A stretch of 32,040 bases of DNA. It comes from Streptomyces muensis. GTDB lineage: Bacteria > Actinomycetota > Actinomycetes > Streptomycetales > Streptomycetaceae. Location: NCBI RefSeq assembly GCF_021474425.1, contig NZ_JAKEIP010000081.1, positions 1 through 32,040 of the forward strand, given 5' to 3'. Below, one piece after another: positions 1 through 8,890 of the stretch. Each line of letters begins with the position of its first letter. Position 1 is the stretch's first letter. The position numbers were made by a program, and so were the translations under genes. Under the pieces are notes generated by a model, which worked only from the letters and a program-made list of their open reading frames with translations, did no database searches and was not told the DNA's origin.

Positions 1-1179
1 GCCCCTCCCCCGCCCCAGCTCGCTCCCCGGGATCTCGATCACCTCGATGCCCTGCTTGCGCAGATGCGTGTTGGTGGTGGAGTTCCGCTCATAGGCGACG
101 ACGACGCCCGGCTCGACGGCCAGCACGTTGCAGCCGTCGTCCCACTGCTCGCGCTCGGCCGCGTGGACGTCCTGGGTCGCGGTCAGGACGCGGATCTCGT
201 TGAGCCCGAGCGCGGCGGCGATGGCGCGGTGCATGTGCTCCGGCGGATGGTCGGTGACCTTCAACTCCTTGTCGCCGGCGCCGGGTTCGATGGTGTACGA
301 GCGGAGCATGCCGAGCCCGGCGTACTGGGTGAAGACGTCGCCGTCGACCATCGTCATCACGGTGTCGAGGTGCATCAGGGCGCGCCGCTTGGGCATGTCG
401 AGGGCCACGATCGTCTGCGCGGACCCGGCGGCGAACAGCTTGTGGGCGAGCATCTCGACGGCCTGGGGCGTGGTTCGCTCGCTCATCCCGATGAGGACGG
501 CACCGCCGCCGATCACCAGGACGTCGCCACCCTCGATGGTGGAGGGGTAGTCGGCCTGGCCCTCGGACCAGACGTGGAACGTTTCGTCACGGAAGAGGGG
601 GTGGTGTCGGTAGATCGCCTCGAAGTGGACCGTCTCCCGCTGCCGCGCCGGCCAGCGCATGGCGTTGACGGAGACGCCGTCGTAGATCCAGGCGGAGGTG
701 TCGCGGGTGAAGAGGTGGTTGGGCAGGGGGGCGAGGAGGAAGTCGTCGAGCTCCATGACATGGAAGCGCACGGAGGTCGGCTCGGGGTGCGCCTCCAGGA
801 ACTCCCGTTTGGTCATGCCGCCGACGAGGGCCTCGGCCAGTTCGGCGGAGGGCAGGCTCTCGAAGGCCGCGCGGAGGTGGTCCGTGGCGAGTACGCCGTA
901 CTCCTTCTCGTCGAAGACCCGCTCCAGGACGAGCTCGCGGGCCACCGGGATCTCCAGGGCCTCGGTGAGCAGATCGCCGAAGAGGTGCACGGCGACCCCG
1001 CGGTCGCGCAGTACGTCGGCGAACCCGTCGTGCTCGGCGCGCGCCCGGCGCACCCACAGCACGTCGTCGAAGAGCAGGGCGTCCTTGTTGCTGGGGGTGA
1101 GCCTTTTGAGCTCGAGATCGGGCCGGTGAAGGATGACGCGGCGCAGCCGCCCGGCCTCGGAGTCGACATGGAATCCCAT
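1..1179 (-). CDS. arcA: arginine deiminase, C-terminus cut by window edge
   Basis: This gene encodes the enzyme that hydrolyses L-arginine to citrulline and ammonia, the first step of the arginine deiminase pathway, in the cytoplasm. The visible 393 residues begin MGFHVDSEAGRLRRVILHRP and contain the family motifs FTRDTSAW, the EGGD loop and the HLDTV motif with its catalytic His. The catalytic Cys near the C-terminus falls just outside the window, so only that end is missing. The ATG at 1179 follows GGAGG with very short spacing. An in-frame GTG eleven codons upstream is a possible alternative start, but the family N-terminus fits the ATG. It is divergent from the slipin gene. It is not linked to the ectoine-type locus downstream. 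Confidence 0.93.
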   Translation of the reverse strand, partial: MGFHVDSEAGRLRRVILHRPDLELKRLTPSNKDALLFDDVLWVRRARAEHDGFADVLRDRGVAVHLFGDLLTEALEIPVARELVLERVFDEKEYGVLATDHLRAAFESLPSAELAEALVGGMTKREFLEAHPEPTSVRFHVMELDDFLLAPLPNHLFTRDTSAWIYDGVSVNAMRWPARQRETVHFEAIYRHHPLFRDETFHVWSEGQADYPSTIEGGDVLVIGGGAVLIGMSERTTPQAVEMLAHKLFAAGSAQTIVALDMPKRRALMHLDTVMTMVDGDVFTQYAGLGMLRSYTIEPGAGDKELKVTDHPPEHMHRAIAAALGLNEIRVLTATQDVHAAEREQWDDGCNVLAVEPGVVVAYERNSTTNTHLRKQGIEVIEIPGSELGRGRG

Positions 1180-1254
1180 GCCTCCATCCTGACCACCGCA
1201 CGCGGTATTCACCCCCCTGCTTGACCACCTTCCCCTCGTCTTGTTCTCGTCCTC

Positions 1255-1284
1255 TTGACGACAACCCGGCCACCGGATTATCGT
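1255..1284 (+). promoter_or_regulatory. probable sigma-70-type promoter of the slipin operon
   Basis: TTGACG at 1255-1260 and TATCGT at 1279-1284 are separated by 18 bases. They lie about 30 bases upstream of the slipin start, with a GGAGGGG Shine-Dalgarno site at about 1304-1310. This is recognised by eye only. Confidence 0.5.
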
Positions 1285-1315
1285 CCACGTGACGAGAAAT
1301 CGTGGAGGGGATCCC

Positions 1316-2353
1316 ATGGCCGACATCACCCGGCGCCTCGGCTGGCGCCATCTGCGCGGCGCGTCCACGGCGCACATCCGCCACCACCGCGGCGGAAAGC
1401 TGCTGCACGACGGCCCCGGACTCAGCTTCTGGTACCGCGCGCTGACCGCGGCACTCTCCGAAGTGCCGGTCGACGACCGTGAGTTGGCGATGACCTTCCA
1501 CGCCCGTACGTCCGACTTCCAGGACGTGGCCGTCCAGGCGACGGTCACCTACCGCGTCAGCGACCCCGCGCTGGCCTCGACCCGCCTGGACTTCTCCGTC
1601 GACCCGGACACGGGCGCCTGGCGGGGCACACCGCTGGAGCAGCTGGGGACGCTGCTGACGGAGACGGCCCAGCAGCACGCGCTGGACGTGCTGTCCCGTA
1701 CGTCGCTGTCGGCGGCCCTGGTCGACGGCGTCACGGCGGTGCGGGAGCGGATCGCGGCGGGCCTGGCCGGCGAGCCCCGGCTGCCGGCGACCGGCATCGA
1801 GGTGGTCGCCGTACGCGTCGTGGCGCTGCGCCCGGAACCGGAGGTGGAGCGCGCGCTGCGCACTCCGGCCCGCGAGCAGATCCAGCAGGAGGCCGACCGG
1901 GCGACGTACGAACGGCGTGCGGTGGCCGTCGAGCGGGAGCGCGCCATCGCCGAGAACGAGCTCGCCAGCCAGATCGAACTCGCCCGCCGCGAGGAGCAGT
2001 TGGTCGACCAGCGGGGCACGAACGCACGCCGGGAGGCCGAGGAGCACGCGGCGGCCGACGCGGTGCGGGCCGAGGCCGAGGCGGCACGGACGGTGCGGCT
2101 CGCGGAGGCGGAGGCCGAGCGTTCCGTACGGCTGGCCCGGGCGGAGGCCGAGGGCGCGCGCGAGGTCGGAGAGGCGCGGGCGCAGGCGCAGGCGGCCTGG
2201 CTGCGGGTGCACGCCGAGGTGGACGTGGCGACGCTGCACGCCCTCACCGGGACACGGCTGGCGGAGAACCTGCCCCGGATCGACAGCGTCACGCTGTCGC
2301 CGGACGTGCTGACCGGGCTGCTCGCCAGGCTCGGTGCGCGGGAGCAGGCGTGA
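1316..2353 (+). CDS. slipin / SPFH (band 7) domain protein
   Basis: This 345-residue protein is of the SPFH/prohibitin family. The N-terminal part (about 60-190) is the SPFH beta domain, with VPVDDRELAMTFHARTSDFQDVAVQATVTYRV giving its typical pattern in two stretches. Residues about 190-310 are a long Ala/Glu/Arg-rich coiled coil of the kind that drives oligomerisation. No clear N-terminal membrane hairpin is seen, so it may be soluble or peripheral. ATG 1316 has a strong GGAGGGG site. Its stop overlaps the next gene by 4 bases (GTGA), so the two are translationally coupled. SPFH proteins organise membrane domains; the specific role here is unknown. Confidence 0.8.
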   Translation: MADITRRLGWRHLRGASTAHIRHHRGGKLLHDGPGLSFWYRALTAALSEVPVDDRELAMTFHARTSDFQDVAVQATVTYRVSDPALASTRLDFSVDPDTGAWRGTPLEQLGTLLTETAQQHALDVLSRTSLSAALVDGVTAVRERIAAGLAGEPRLPATGIEVVAVRVVALRPEPEVERALRTPAREQIQQEADRATYERRAVAVERERAIAENELASQIELARREEQLVDQRGTNARREAEEHAAADAVRAEAEAARTVRLAEAEAERSVRLARAEAEGAREVGEARAQAQAAWLRVHAEVDVATLHALTGTRLAENLPRIDSVTLSPDVLTGLLARLGAREQA

Positions 2354-3249
2354 GCCTCGCCCCGCGGGTCGTCCTCGTCCATCGCACCACGGAGTACGAG
2401 GAGTTGGTGGCCCGGCACGGCACCCACGGCCAGGCCGCCTTCTTCCTCTCCTCCCGGGGCCGCGACATCGCGGAGGTCGCCGAACGCCACCACCGCACCC
2501 GGCGGGCGCTGACGGAGGTGGCCGCGGCGATCCCGCTGACCTGGCGTCAGACCCGGGTGGAGCGGGCCGACCTGGACCGTTTCCTGTTCGCGCCGGAGGA
2601 CGTGGTCGTCGTGGTCGGCCAGGACGGGCTGGTCGCGAACGTTGCCAAGTACCTGGCCGGCCAGCCGGTGCTCGGCATCGACACCGACCCCGGCCGCAAC
2701 CCGGGCGTCCTGGTCCGCCACCGCCCCGAGGACGCCGGCCCGTTGCTCGCCGCCACGCAGTCGGGAGGGGTCCGCTGCGACGAGCTCACCATGGTGGAGG
2801 CCGTCGCCGACGACACCCAGCGGCTGGTGGCCCTGAACGAGATCTACCTGGGCGCCGTCGGCCACCAGACGGCCCGATACCGCCTGGGCCTGGAGGACGA
2901 CGGGGGTGTCGTCGAGGCCCAGGCCTCGTCCGGGGTGCTGATCGGCACCGGGACGGGGGCGACCGGATGGATCCGGTCGGTGTGGCAGGAGCGGGGAGGG
3001 CGGCTGCGGCTGCCCTCCCCGACCGAGGAGCGTCTGCTGTGGTTCGTACGGGAGGCCTGGCCGTCCCCGGCCACCGGTACGTCACTGGTGGCCGGGGAAC
3101 TCGCCGCCGCGCACCGTCTCCACCTCACCGTCGAGTCCGAGCGGCTGGTCGCCTTCGGGGACGGGATGGAGACGGACGCGATGGAGCTGACCTGGGGGCA
3201 GACCCTGCGCCTGGGCGTGTGCCGGGAGCGGCTGCGGCTCGTCGGCTGA
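2350..3249 (+). CDS. NAD(+)/diacylglycerol kinase-fold protein, divergent
   Basis: This 299-residue protein starts at GTG 2350 inside the end of the slipin gene. It resembles the ATP-NAD kinase fold. The nucleotide-binding GGDGT motif appears as GQDGL (about residues 97-101), keeping the Asp-Gly. A later GTGTGATGW segment matches the conserved Gly/Thr-rich substrate loop, and GDGMETD lies near the C-terminus. The substitutions in the GGDGT motif mean that NAD phosphorylation cannot be assumed; another phosphate acceptor or a non-catalytic role is possible. Coupling to the SPFH gene suggests a joint function at the membrane (inference). Confidence 0.65.
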   Translation: MSLAPRVVLVHRTTEYEELVARHGTHGQAAFFLSSRGRDIAEVAERHHRTRRALTEVAAAIPLTWRQTRVERADLDRFLFAPEDVVVVVGQDGLVANVAKYLAGQPVLGIDTDPGRNPGVLVRHRPEDAGPLLAATQSGGVRCDELTMVEAVADDTQRLVALNEIYLGAVGHQTARYRLGLEDDGGVVEAQASSGVLIGTGTGATGWIRSVWQERGGRLRLPSPTEERLLWFVREAWPSPATGTSLVAGELAAAHRLHLTVESERLVAFGDGMETDAMELTWGQTLRLGVCRERLRLVG

Positions 3250-3274
3250 CCGTGCGGTGAACGGCGACCGGCCG

Positions 3275-5863
3275 TCACAGCCGGGGGTCGACCGGCTCCG
3301 ACTCCAGCGCCAGCACCCCGAACACCGCCTCGTGCACCCGCCACAGCGGCTCGCCCTCGGCCAGCCGGTCCAGGGCCTCCAGACCGAGCGCGTACTCGCG
3401 GATGGCGAGGGACCGCTTGTGGTTGAGGAACCGCTGCCGCAGCCGGGCCAGGTTGTCCGGGCGCGTGTACTCCGGACCGTAGATGATCCGCAGGTACTCA
3501 CGCCCCCGGCACTTGATGCCGGGCTGGACGAGCCGCCCCTCCCCTCCCCCACTCTCGGCTTCGCTCGAGCGGGGGGACCCCCATCGCACGACCGCGCCGA
3601 CCGGCTTGACGACCATGCCCTCGCCGCCCCGGCCGGTCATCTCCAGCCACCAGTCGACGCCGGCCCGCACCGACTCCGGGTCACCGGTGTCGACGTACAG
3701 CCGCCGGGTGGTCTGCAGGAGACCCGTGCCGTCGTGCTCCACCAGCCGGTCGAGCAGCGCGAGCTGCTCGTCGTGCGGGAGGGCGGCGAGACTGCGGCCC
3801 TGGACCGCGAGGATCTGGAACGGTGCCAGACGTACGCCGTCCAGGCCGTCGGTGGTCCAGCAGTACCGGCGGTACGCCTCGGTGAACGAGGCGGCGTCGG
3901 TGGCGCGCTCGCGCTGGCGGGCCAGCAGGTCCGACACGTCGACGCCGCGCGCCGAAGCACCCTCCAGCGCGGCCAGCGCACCGGGGAACACCGCCCCGGA
4001 GGCGGCGCCGACCGCCGCGTACTGCGAGCGCAGCAGGCCCTGTGCCTTCAGCGACCACGGCATCAGCTCGGCGTCGAGCAGCAGCCAGTCCGTCTCCAGG
4101 TCGGCCCACAGGCCGGCCTCGGTGACCGCGGCCCGGACCCGGTCCAGGATCGTCTCGGTCACCGACTCGTCGTCGAAGAAGGGGCGACCGGTACGGGTGT
4201 ACAGCGACCCGGTGGGGCCGTCGACGCCGAACCGCTTGCGGGCCACGTCCGCGTCCCGGCACACCAGGGCCACGGCCCGCGAGCCCATGTGCTTCTCCTC
4301 GCACACGACCCGCTCGACACCGTCCGCGGCGTACTGCGCGAAGGCCTCGGCGGGGTGCTCCAGATAGCCGTCGATGTGGCTCGTGGCCGTGGGCGCCATG
4401 GTCGGCGGAAGGTACGGCAGCAGGCGCGGGTCCACGGCGAAGCGGCTCATGACCTCCAGGGCAGCGGCCGCGTTCTCCTCACGGACCGACACCCGGCCGG
4501 AGTGCCGGGTCTCCACGACCCTGCGGCCCCGCACGTCGTCGAGGTCGAGCGGACGTCCGTCGTGACCGCCCGGTGCCTCCGTCCGCAGCGGCCTGGTCGG
4601 CTCGTACCAGACCTGCTCGGCCGGTACGTCGACCAGTTCCCGCTCCGGCCAGCGCAGCGCGGTCAGCTTGCCGCCGAAGACGGCACCGGTGTCCAGGCAG
4701 ATGGTGTTGTTCAGCCAGGTGGCCTCCGGCACGGGTGTGTGGCCGTACACCACAGCGGCCCGGCCCCGGTAGTCCTCGGCCCACGGGTAGCGCACCGGCA
4801 GCCCGAACTCGTCGGTCTCCCCGGTGGTGTCGCCGTACAGCGCGTGCGAACGCACCCGCCCCGAGGTGCGGCCGTGGTACTTCTCCGGCAGACCGGCGTG
4901 GCAGACCACCAGCCGGCCGCCGTCGAGGACGTAGTGGCTGACGAGCCCGTCGATGAACTGCCGTACCTCGGCGAGGAACTCCTCGCTCTCGCCGTCCATC
5001 TGCTCGATGGTCTCGGCGAGTCCGTGGGTGTGCTGGACGTTACGGCCCTTGAGGTAGCGGCCGTACTTGTTCTCGTGGTTGCCCGGCACGCACAGCGCGT
5101 TGCCCGACTTGACCATCGCCATGACGCGCCGCAGCACGCCCGGGCTGTTCGGGCCGCGGTCGACGAGGTCGCCGACGAAGACGGCGGTACGGCCGTCGGG
5201 GTGCACGCCGTCGACGTAGCCCAACTTGCCGAGCAGCGACTCCAGTTCCGAGGCGCAGCCGTGGATGTCGCCGACGATGTCGAACGGGCCGGTGAGGTGG
5301 GTCAGGTCGTTGAAGCGCTTCTCGGTGACGACGGTGGCGTGCTCGACGTCCGCCACACCGCGCAGCACGTGCACCTTGCGGAAGCCCTCGCGCTCCAGCT
5401 GCCTGAGCGAGCGGCGCAGTTCGCGGGTGTGCCGCTGGATGACCCGACGCGGCATGTCGGCCCGGTCGGTGCGGGCGGCGTTGCGCTCCGCGCACACCTG
5501 TTCCGGCACGTCGAGCACGATGGCGATGGGCAGCACGTCGTACTGCTTCGCCAGCTGGATCAGCTGCTTGCGGGCGTCCTGCTGCACGTTGGTGGCGTCG
5601 ACGACGGTGCGGCGGCCGGCCGCCAGGCGCTTGCCCGCGATGTAGTGCAGGACGTCGAAGGCGTCCCGGGTCGCGCTCTGGTCGTTCTCGTCGTCGGAGA
5701 CCAGGCCGCGGCAGAAGTCGGAGGAGATGACCTCGGTCGGCTTGAAGTGCCGGCGGGCGAAGGTGGACTTGCCGGAGCCGGAGGCGCCGACGAGCACGAC
5801 GAGGGAGAGGTCGGTGACGGGAAGGACCCGTCCCTCGGTTGCCGGGGTGGTGGTCTCGCTCAT
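3275..5863 (-). CDS. pnkp: bacterial polynucleotide kinase-phosphatase-ligase (RNA repair)
   Basis: This 862-residue protein has the length and domain order of bacterial Pnkp (Clostridium thermocellum type). An N-terminal 5'-kinase has P-loop GASGSGKST at 26-34. A metallophosphatase follows, with DIHG near 196, GDLVDRG near 232, GNHE near 260 and GHTP near 373. The C-terminal ligase has the nucleotidyl-transfer Lys motif EKHMGSR near 520 and EGMVVKP near 747. It heals and seals ribotoxin-cleaved RNA together with Hen1. ATG 5863 overlaps the Hen1 stop by 4 bases, so the two genes form one operon. The reading frame extends upstream of 5863 but has no family similarity there. A Streptomyces palindromic repeat is embedded in the ligase region (3543-3583). 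Confidence 0.93.
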   Translation of the reverse strand: MSETTTPATEGRVLPVTDLSLVVLVGASGSGKSTFARRHFKPTEVISSDFCRGLVSDDENDQSATRDAFDVLHYIAGKRLAAGRRTVVDATNVQQDARKQLIQLAKQYDVLPIAIVLDVPEQVCAERNAARTDRADMPRRVIQRHTRELRRSLRQLEREGFRKVHVLRGVADVEHATVVTEKRFNDLTHLTGPFDIVGDIHGCASELESLLGKLGYVDGVHPDGRTAVFVGDLVDRGPNSPGVLRRVMAMVKSGNALCVPGNHENKYGRYLKGRNVQHTHGLAETIEQMDGESEEFLAEVRQFIDGLVSHYVLDGGRLVVCHAGLPEKYHGRTSGRVRSHALYGDTTGETDEFGLPVRYPWAEDYRGRAAVVYGHTPVPEATWLNNTICLDTGAVFGGKLTALRWPERELVDVPAEQVWYEPTRPLRTEAPGGHDGRPLDLDDVRGRRVVETRHSGRVSVREENAAAALEVMSRFAVDPRLLPYLPPTMAPTATSHIDGYLEHPAEAFAQYAADGVERVVCEEKHMGSRAVALVCRDADVARKRFGVDGPTGSLYTRTGRPFFDDESVTETILDRVRAAVTEAGLWADLETDWLLLDAELMPWSLKAQGLLRSQYAAVGAASGAVFPGALAALEGASARGVDVSDLLARQRERATDAASFTEAYRRYCWTTDGLDGVRLAPFQILAVQGRSLAALPHDEQLALLDRLVEHDGTGLLQTTRRLYVDTGDPESVRAGVDWWLEMTGRGGEGMVVKPVGAVVRWGSPRSSEAESGGGEGRLVQPGIKCRGREYLRIIYGPEYTRPDNLARLRQRFLNHKRSLAIREYALGLEALDRLAEGEPLWRVHEAVFGVLALESEPVDPRL
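3543..3583. repeat. Streptomyces-type palindromic repeat inside pnkp
   Basis: A C5/G6-flanked hairpin element (CCCCCACTCTCGGCTTCG followed by CTCGAGCGGGGGGACCCCC) has the look of the GC-rich palindromes often found between Streptomyces genes. Here it lies in frame in the ligase domain and encodes roughly SPRSSEAESGGGEG between the VVKP motif and the conserved QPGIKCRGREYLR segment. Confidence 0.6.
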
Positions 5864-7335
5864 GCGGCCTTCGCCTCCTTCACGTTCACGTCGTTCTTCT
5901 CCGTCTGGAAGACGGCCATCTGGGTGGGCGGCCCCACCTCCGGGTCGTCGAGCCCGACGGGCACGAACTCCACGCCGTACCCGTGCCGTTCGGCCACCGC
6001 CCGCGCCCAGACCCGGAACTCCTCGCGGGTCCACTCGAAGCGGTGGTCGCCGTGCCGGACGTGCCCGGCCGGGAGGGACTCCCAGCGGACGTTGTACTCG
6101 ACGTTCGGGGTGGTCACCAGGACGGTCCGCGGACGCGCGGCGCCGAACACCGCGTACTCCAGGGCGGGCAGCCGGGGCAGGTCGAGGTGCTCGATGACCT
6201 CGCTGAGCACGGCGGCGTCGTAGCCCGCCAGCCGTTTGTCGGTGTAGGAGAGGGAGCTCTGGAAGAGCTTCACGCGCGCGGCCTGCCGCTCCCCCATCCG
6301 GTCCAGCTTCAGCCGCCGCCCGGCGATGGTCAGCGCCCGCATCGACACGTCCACGCCGACGATCTCGGTGAACGCCGGGTCCTTGAGCAGCGCCTGCACC
6401 AACTGCCCCTGCCCGCATCCGAGATCGAGCACGCGCGCGGCACCGGACGCCTTGAGCGCGGTGATGATCGCGTCTCGCCGCTGCACGGCGAGCGGAGTCG
6501 GCTTCTCCTCGGTCTCTCCCTCCGCCTCGACGGCGTTGTCGATGTCCTCGACCTCGCTGTCGTCGGCCTCGGCGAGCCGCACCAGTTCCAGCCGCTCCAT
6601 CGCCTGCCGGGTCAGGGACCAGCGGCGCGACAGATACCGGCTGGTGATCACCTTCTGCTCCGGGTGGTCCGGAAGCCATCCCTCGCCGGCCCGCAGCAGC
6701 TTGTCGACCTCGTCGGAGGCGACCCAGTAGTGCTTGGCGTCGTCGAGCACCGGCAGCAGGACGTACAGATGCCGCAGGGCCTCGGCGAGCGTCAGCGCCT
6801 CCGACTCCAGGACGAGCCGTACGTACCGCGAGTCACCCCACTCGGGGAACCGCACGTCCAGCGGCACGGGCTCGACGGTCACCGCCCAGCCGAGCGGCTC
6901 GAAGAGCCGTCGTACGAGTTCGGGGCCGCCGCGGGCCGGAAGCGCGGGCACCTCGATACGCAGGGGCCGCGGCTGCGCCGGCAGGCCCGGCCGGGCGTTG
7001 CACACCCCGCGCATCGCGCTGGAGAACACGCCGCTCAGCGCGACCGCGAGCAGCGAGGAGGCGGCGTACGGCCGGTCGTTCACGTACTGCGCGAGCGCCG
7101 CGTCGGGGGCACCGCCCCGTCCCTTTCCCTTGCCCCGCCGGACCAGCGCCACCGCGTCCACCTCCAGTAGCAGCGCCGCCGTGCAGCGCTCGGCGTCCGC
7201 CTCCGGGTAGAGGACGTGGGCCTTGCCGTAGGAGGTGGAGAACGCCTGCGATTTCTCGGGATGCTTGTGCAGCAGAAAGCCGAGATCGGTGGCCGGACGC
7301 TCCGGAGTGCCGGTGGTGGTGATGGTCAGGAACAC
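5860..7335 (-). CDS. hen1: 3'-terminal RNA ribose 2'-O-methyltransferase Hen1
   Basis: This 491-residue protein is bacterial Hen1, which adds a 2'-O-methyl group at the 3' end of cleaved RNA before Pnkp seals it, so that the repaired site resists re-cleavage. The N-terminal half (MFLTITTTG onward, up to about residue 250) is the Hen1-specific ligase-activating region. The C-terminal half is the SAM methyltransferase, with LDLGCGQGQ at about 301-309. The metal-binding motif SEVIEHL lies near 376-382 and HRFEW near 430, supplying the expected Glu/His ligands. The start is GTG 7335, preceded by a GAGG site. It overlaps pnkp by 4 bases. Confidence 0.93.
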   Translation of the reverse strand: MFLTITTTGTPERPATDLGFLLHKHPEKSQAFSTSYGKAHVLYPEADAERCTAALLLEVDAVALVRRGKGKGRGGAPDAALAQYVNDRPYAASSLLAVALSGVFSSAMRGVCNARPGLPAQPRPLRIEVPALPARGGPELVRRLFEPLGWAVTVEPVPLDVRFPEWGDSRYVRLVLESEALTLAEALRHLYVLLPVLDDAKHYWVASDEVDKLLRAGEGWLPDHPEQKVITSRYLSRRWSLTRQAMERLELVRLAEADDSEVEDIDNAVEAEGETEEKPTPLAVQRRDAIITALKASGAARVLDLGCGQGQLVQALLKDPAFTEIVGVDVSMRALTIAGRRLKLDRMGERQAARVKLFQSSLSYTDKRLAGYDAAVLSEVIEHLDLPRLPALEYAVFGAARPRTVLVTTPNVEYNVRWESLPAGHVRHGDHRFEWTREEFRVWARAVAERHGYGVEFVPVGLDDPEVGPPTQMAVFQTEKNDVNVKEAKAA

Positions 7336-7347
7336 GGTGGGTAAACC

Positions 7348-7378
7348 TCAGAATGGGTTCTGAACTGCGAATATTCGC
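7348..7378 (-). promoter_or_regulatory. paired palindromes upstream of hen1
   Basis: TCAGAA-N4-TTCTGA (7348-7363) is followed by a perfect 12-base palindrome GCGAATATTCGC (7367-7378), lying 13-43 bases upstream of the hen1 GTG. The A/T-rich cores are unusual in this GC-rich DNA and make this the likely promoter/operator of the RNA-repair operon. No -35/-10 pair could be assigned with confidence. Confidence 0.45.
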
Positions 7379-7482
7379 CGGGCCCGCTTGGCCGGGGCGC
7401 CTGATCAACGTACAGCGAATGCCTCGAACACACTCAGGGTTTTCCACTCGCCCGCCGTCGCCCGGCCCGGGGCACCACGGCG

Positions 7483-7507
7483 GCGGCCGGTGTAGATCTC
7501 CGGCCGC
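7483..7507. terminator. hairpin downstream of the MFS gene
   Basis: GCGGCCGG (7483-7490) and CCGGCCGC (7500-7507) form a perfect 8-base stem with a 9-base loop, 50 bases after the stop of the minus-strand transporter gene. There is no T tract, as is common in Streptomyces. The rest of the 7336-7556 gap shows no gene. Confidence 0.45.
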
Positions 7508-7556
7508 GCCGACGCCGCCCGCCATGTCCTCCCAGGGCCTGAGCCGAGTCGAGAAG

Positions 7557-8867
7557 CTATGCCGTGAGAACACCGCGGTTGTAGCGGAGAGTCCACACGA
7601 CGACGGCGACCAGGACCGCTGTGATGACGGCCGTTCCCGCGACCGAGCCGGTGGTGGCGAAGATGCCGCCGAATCCGGCGACTCCCAGTGCCGCACCCAC
7701 CGCGAGGCTGGTCTCCTGGAGAGCCGCTGCGCGTGCGACGTCCTTGGGTGGAACGCTCCCGAGCAGGTACGCGTCTCCGGACGCCATGGAGACCCCCACG
7801 CCGAGTCCGATCAGGAAGCTGGCCGGCCACAGGCCGCCGAAAGCGGCTACCACAAGACCGACAGCGCACGTGGCCAAGCTGACCTGCAACATGTGCACCG
7901 GAGAAAATCGAGACTGCAGTTTATGGAAGGCGAACCCTCCGAGTGACACCCACAGCGCCAGGACCGAGACCGGCAGGATGGACAGCAGCGAATCGACCTC
8001 CGCGCTGAAGAGAAAGACCGATCCCGTGTAGCACGCCGACCCGAAGACGAGTGCGAGCGAACAGGCTCCCAGTCGGGAGAAGGGCAGCATCCTCACGTCG
8101 ATGAGCGGGTCCCGGGAGCGGAGTTGACGCACGCAGAACACCGCCAGAATGGCGCAGCCGGCCAATGTCGCCAGTACGCGCCCGAGTGCCTCGCCATGAC
8201 TCTGCAGACCTGCCACGAAGAGTCCGAATCCAAGAAAGGCCAGGACTGAGGAAGCGACGTCGATCTTGGTCGACGAGGCCAGGCCCAAATCGATGTCGCG
8301 CAACAGCAGGGTCGCGAGAACGCCGCACAGTACGGCGATTGCGGCCGGCAGCCAGAACAGCAGGGTGTACGCGTCGATATCGACGAACACCCGGCCGATC
8401 AGTGGTCCCACACCGGCCCCGATGCTGTACGTGGTGATCCACAGGGAGTAGCCCAGTGTGCGCTCCGCGGTGTTCGGCAGCCCGCCGATGACCGAGGCGA
8501 CGCTGGAAACGATCAGCGCGTAGCCAAAGCCTTGCACGAACCGGGTCGTCGTCCATGTCGCCGGTGAATCCAGTAGTGCGGGAGCAGCGCCCGCGACGGC
8601 GAACACGAGAAGCCCGATCGCCAATGTCACGCCGGGGCCCATCCGTGCGCCGAGGCGGGACCCGAGGACAACGCTCGAGGCGAGCGCGATCGTGTACCCG
8701 TCGATGAACCACAGTCGCCATGAATCGGTGAGCACGGGCAGGTCATAGGCGATGGAATTGAACAGCGTGGAGTCCACACCGCCGAGGAACATGGGAACTA
8801 AGAGAAGAGGAAAGAGAATCTTTTTTGGCACGGTGGACCGCACCGGAGAAAGCGTGCTTGCGGACAT
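7557..8867 (-). CDS. MFS transporter, DHA2-like exporter
   Basis: This 436-residue, strongly hydrophobic membrane protein has about 12-14 predicted helices. It resembles drug:H+ antiporters of the DHA2 type: the early segment WFIDGYTIALASSVVLGSRL matches the usual motif D1/A region, though the motif A loop (GSRLGARMGP) is not the strict GxLxDRxGRR form. At 436 residues it is short for a 14-helix DHA2 member. It is the first gene of the specialised-metabolism locus, transcribed leftward behind its own operator, so export of the product and self-protection is the likely role (inference). ATG 8867 is preceded by a GAGG site. Confidence 0.85.
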   Translation of the reverse strand: MSASTLSPVRSTVPKKILFPLLLVPMFLGGVDSTLFNSIAYDLPVLTDSWRLWFIDGYTIALASSVVLGSRLGARMGPGVTLAIGLLVFAVAGAAPALLDSPATWTTTRFVQGFGYALIVSSVASVIGGLPNTAERTLGYSLWITTYSIGAGVGPLIGRVFVDIDAYTLLFWLPAAIAVLCGVLATLLLRDIDLGLASSTKIDVASSVLAFLGFGLFVAGLQSHGEALGRVLATLAGCAILAVFCVRQLRSRDPLIDVRMLPFSRLGACSLALVFGSACYTGSVFLFSAEVDSLLSILPVSVLALWVSLGGFAFHKLQSRFSPVHMLQVSLATCAVGLVVAAFGGLWPASFLIGLGVGVSMASGDAYLLGSVPPKDVARAAALQETSLAVGAALGVAGFGGIFATTGSVAGTAVITAVLVAVVVWTLRYNRGVLTA

Positions 8868-8890
8868 GGCGGACCTCGTCTTGGTTGGCG

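Noticed and set aside
587..2239. Long minus-strand open frame across arginine deiminase and slipin
   Set aside because: It is a GC-bias shadow: Arg/Pro/Gly-rich with no family similarity, while both overlapped genes are clearly recognised in other frames.
3257..6223. 988-codon plus-strand frame opposite pnkp
   Set aside because: The low-complexity His/Val/Gly/Asp-rich product is antisense to the well-conserved Pnkp; it has no Shine-Dalgarno site.
5864..6679. N-terminal extension of pnkp to an upstream start
   Set aside because: The extra sequence overlaps hen1 and has no similarity to Pnkp, whereas MSETTT at 5863 fits the family and the 4-base overlap.
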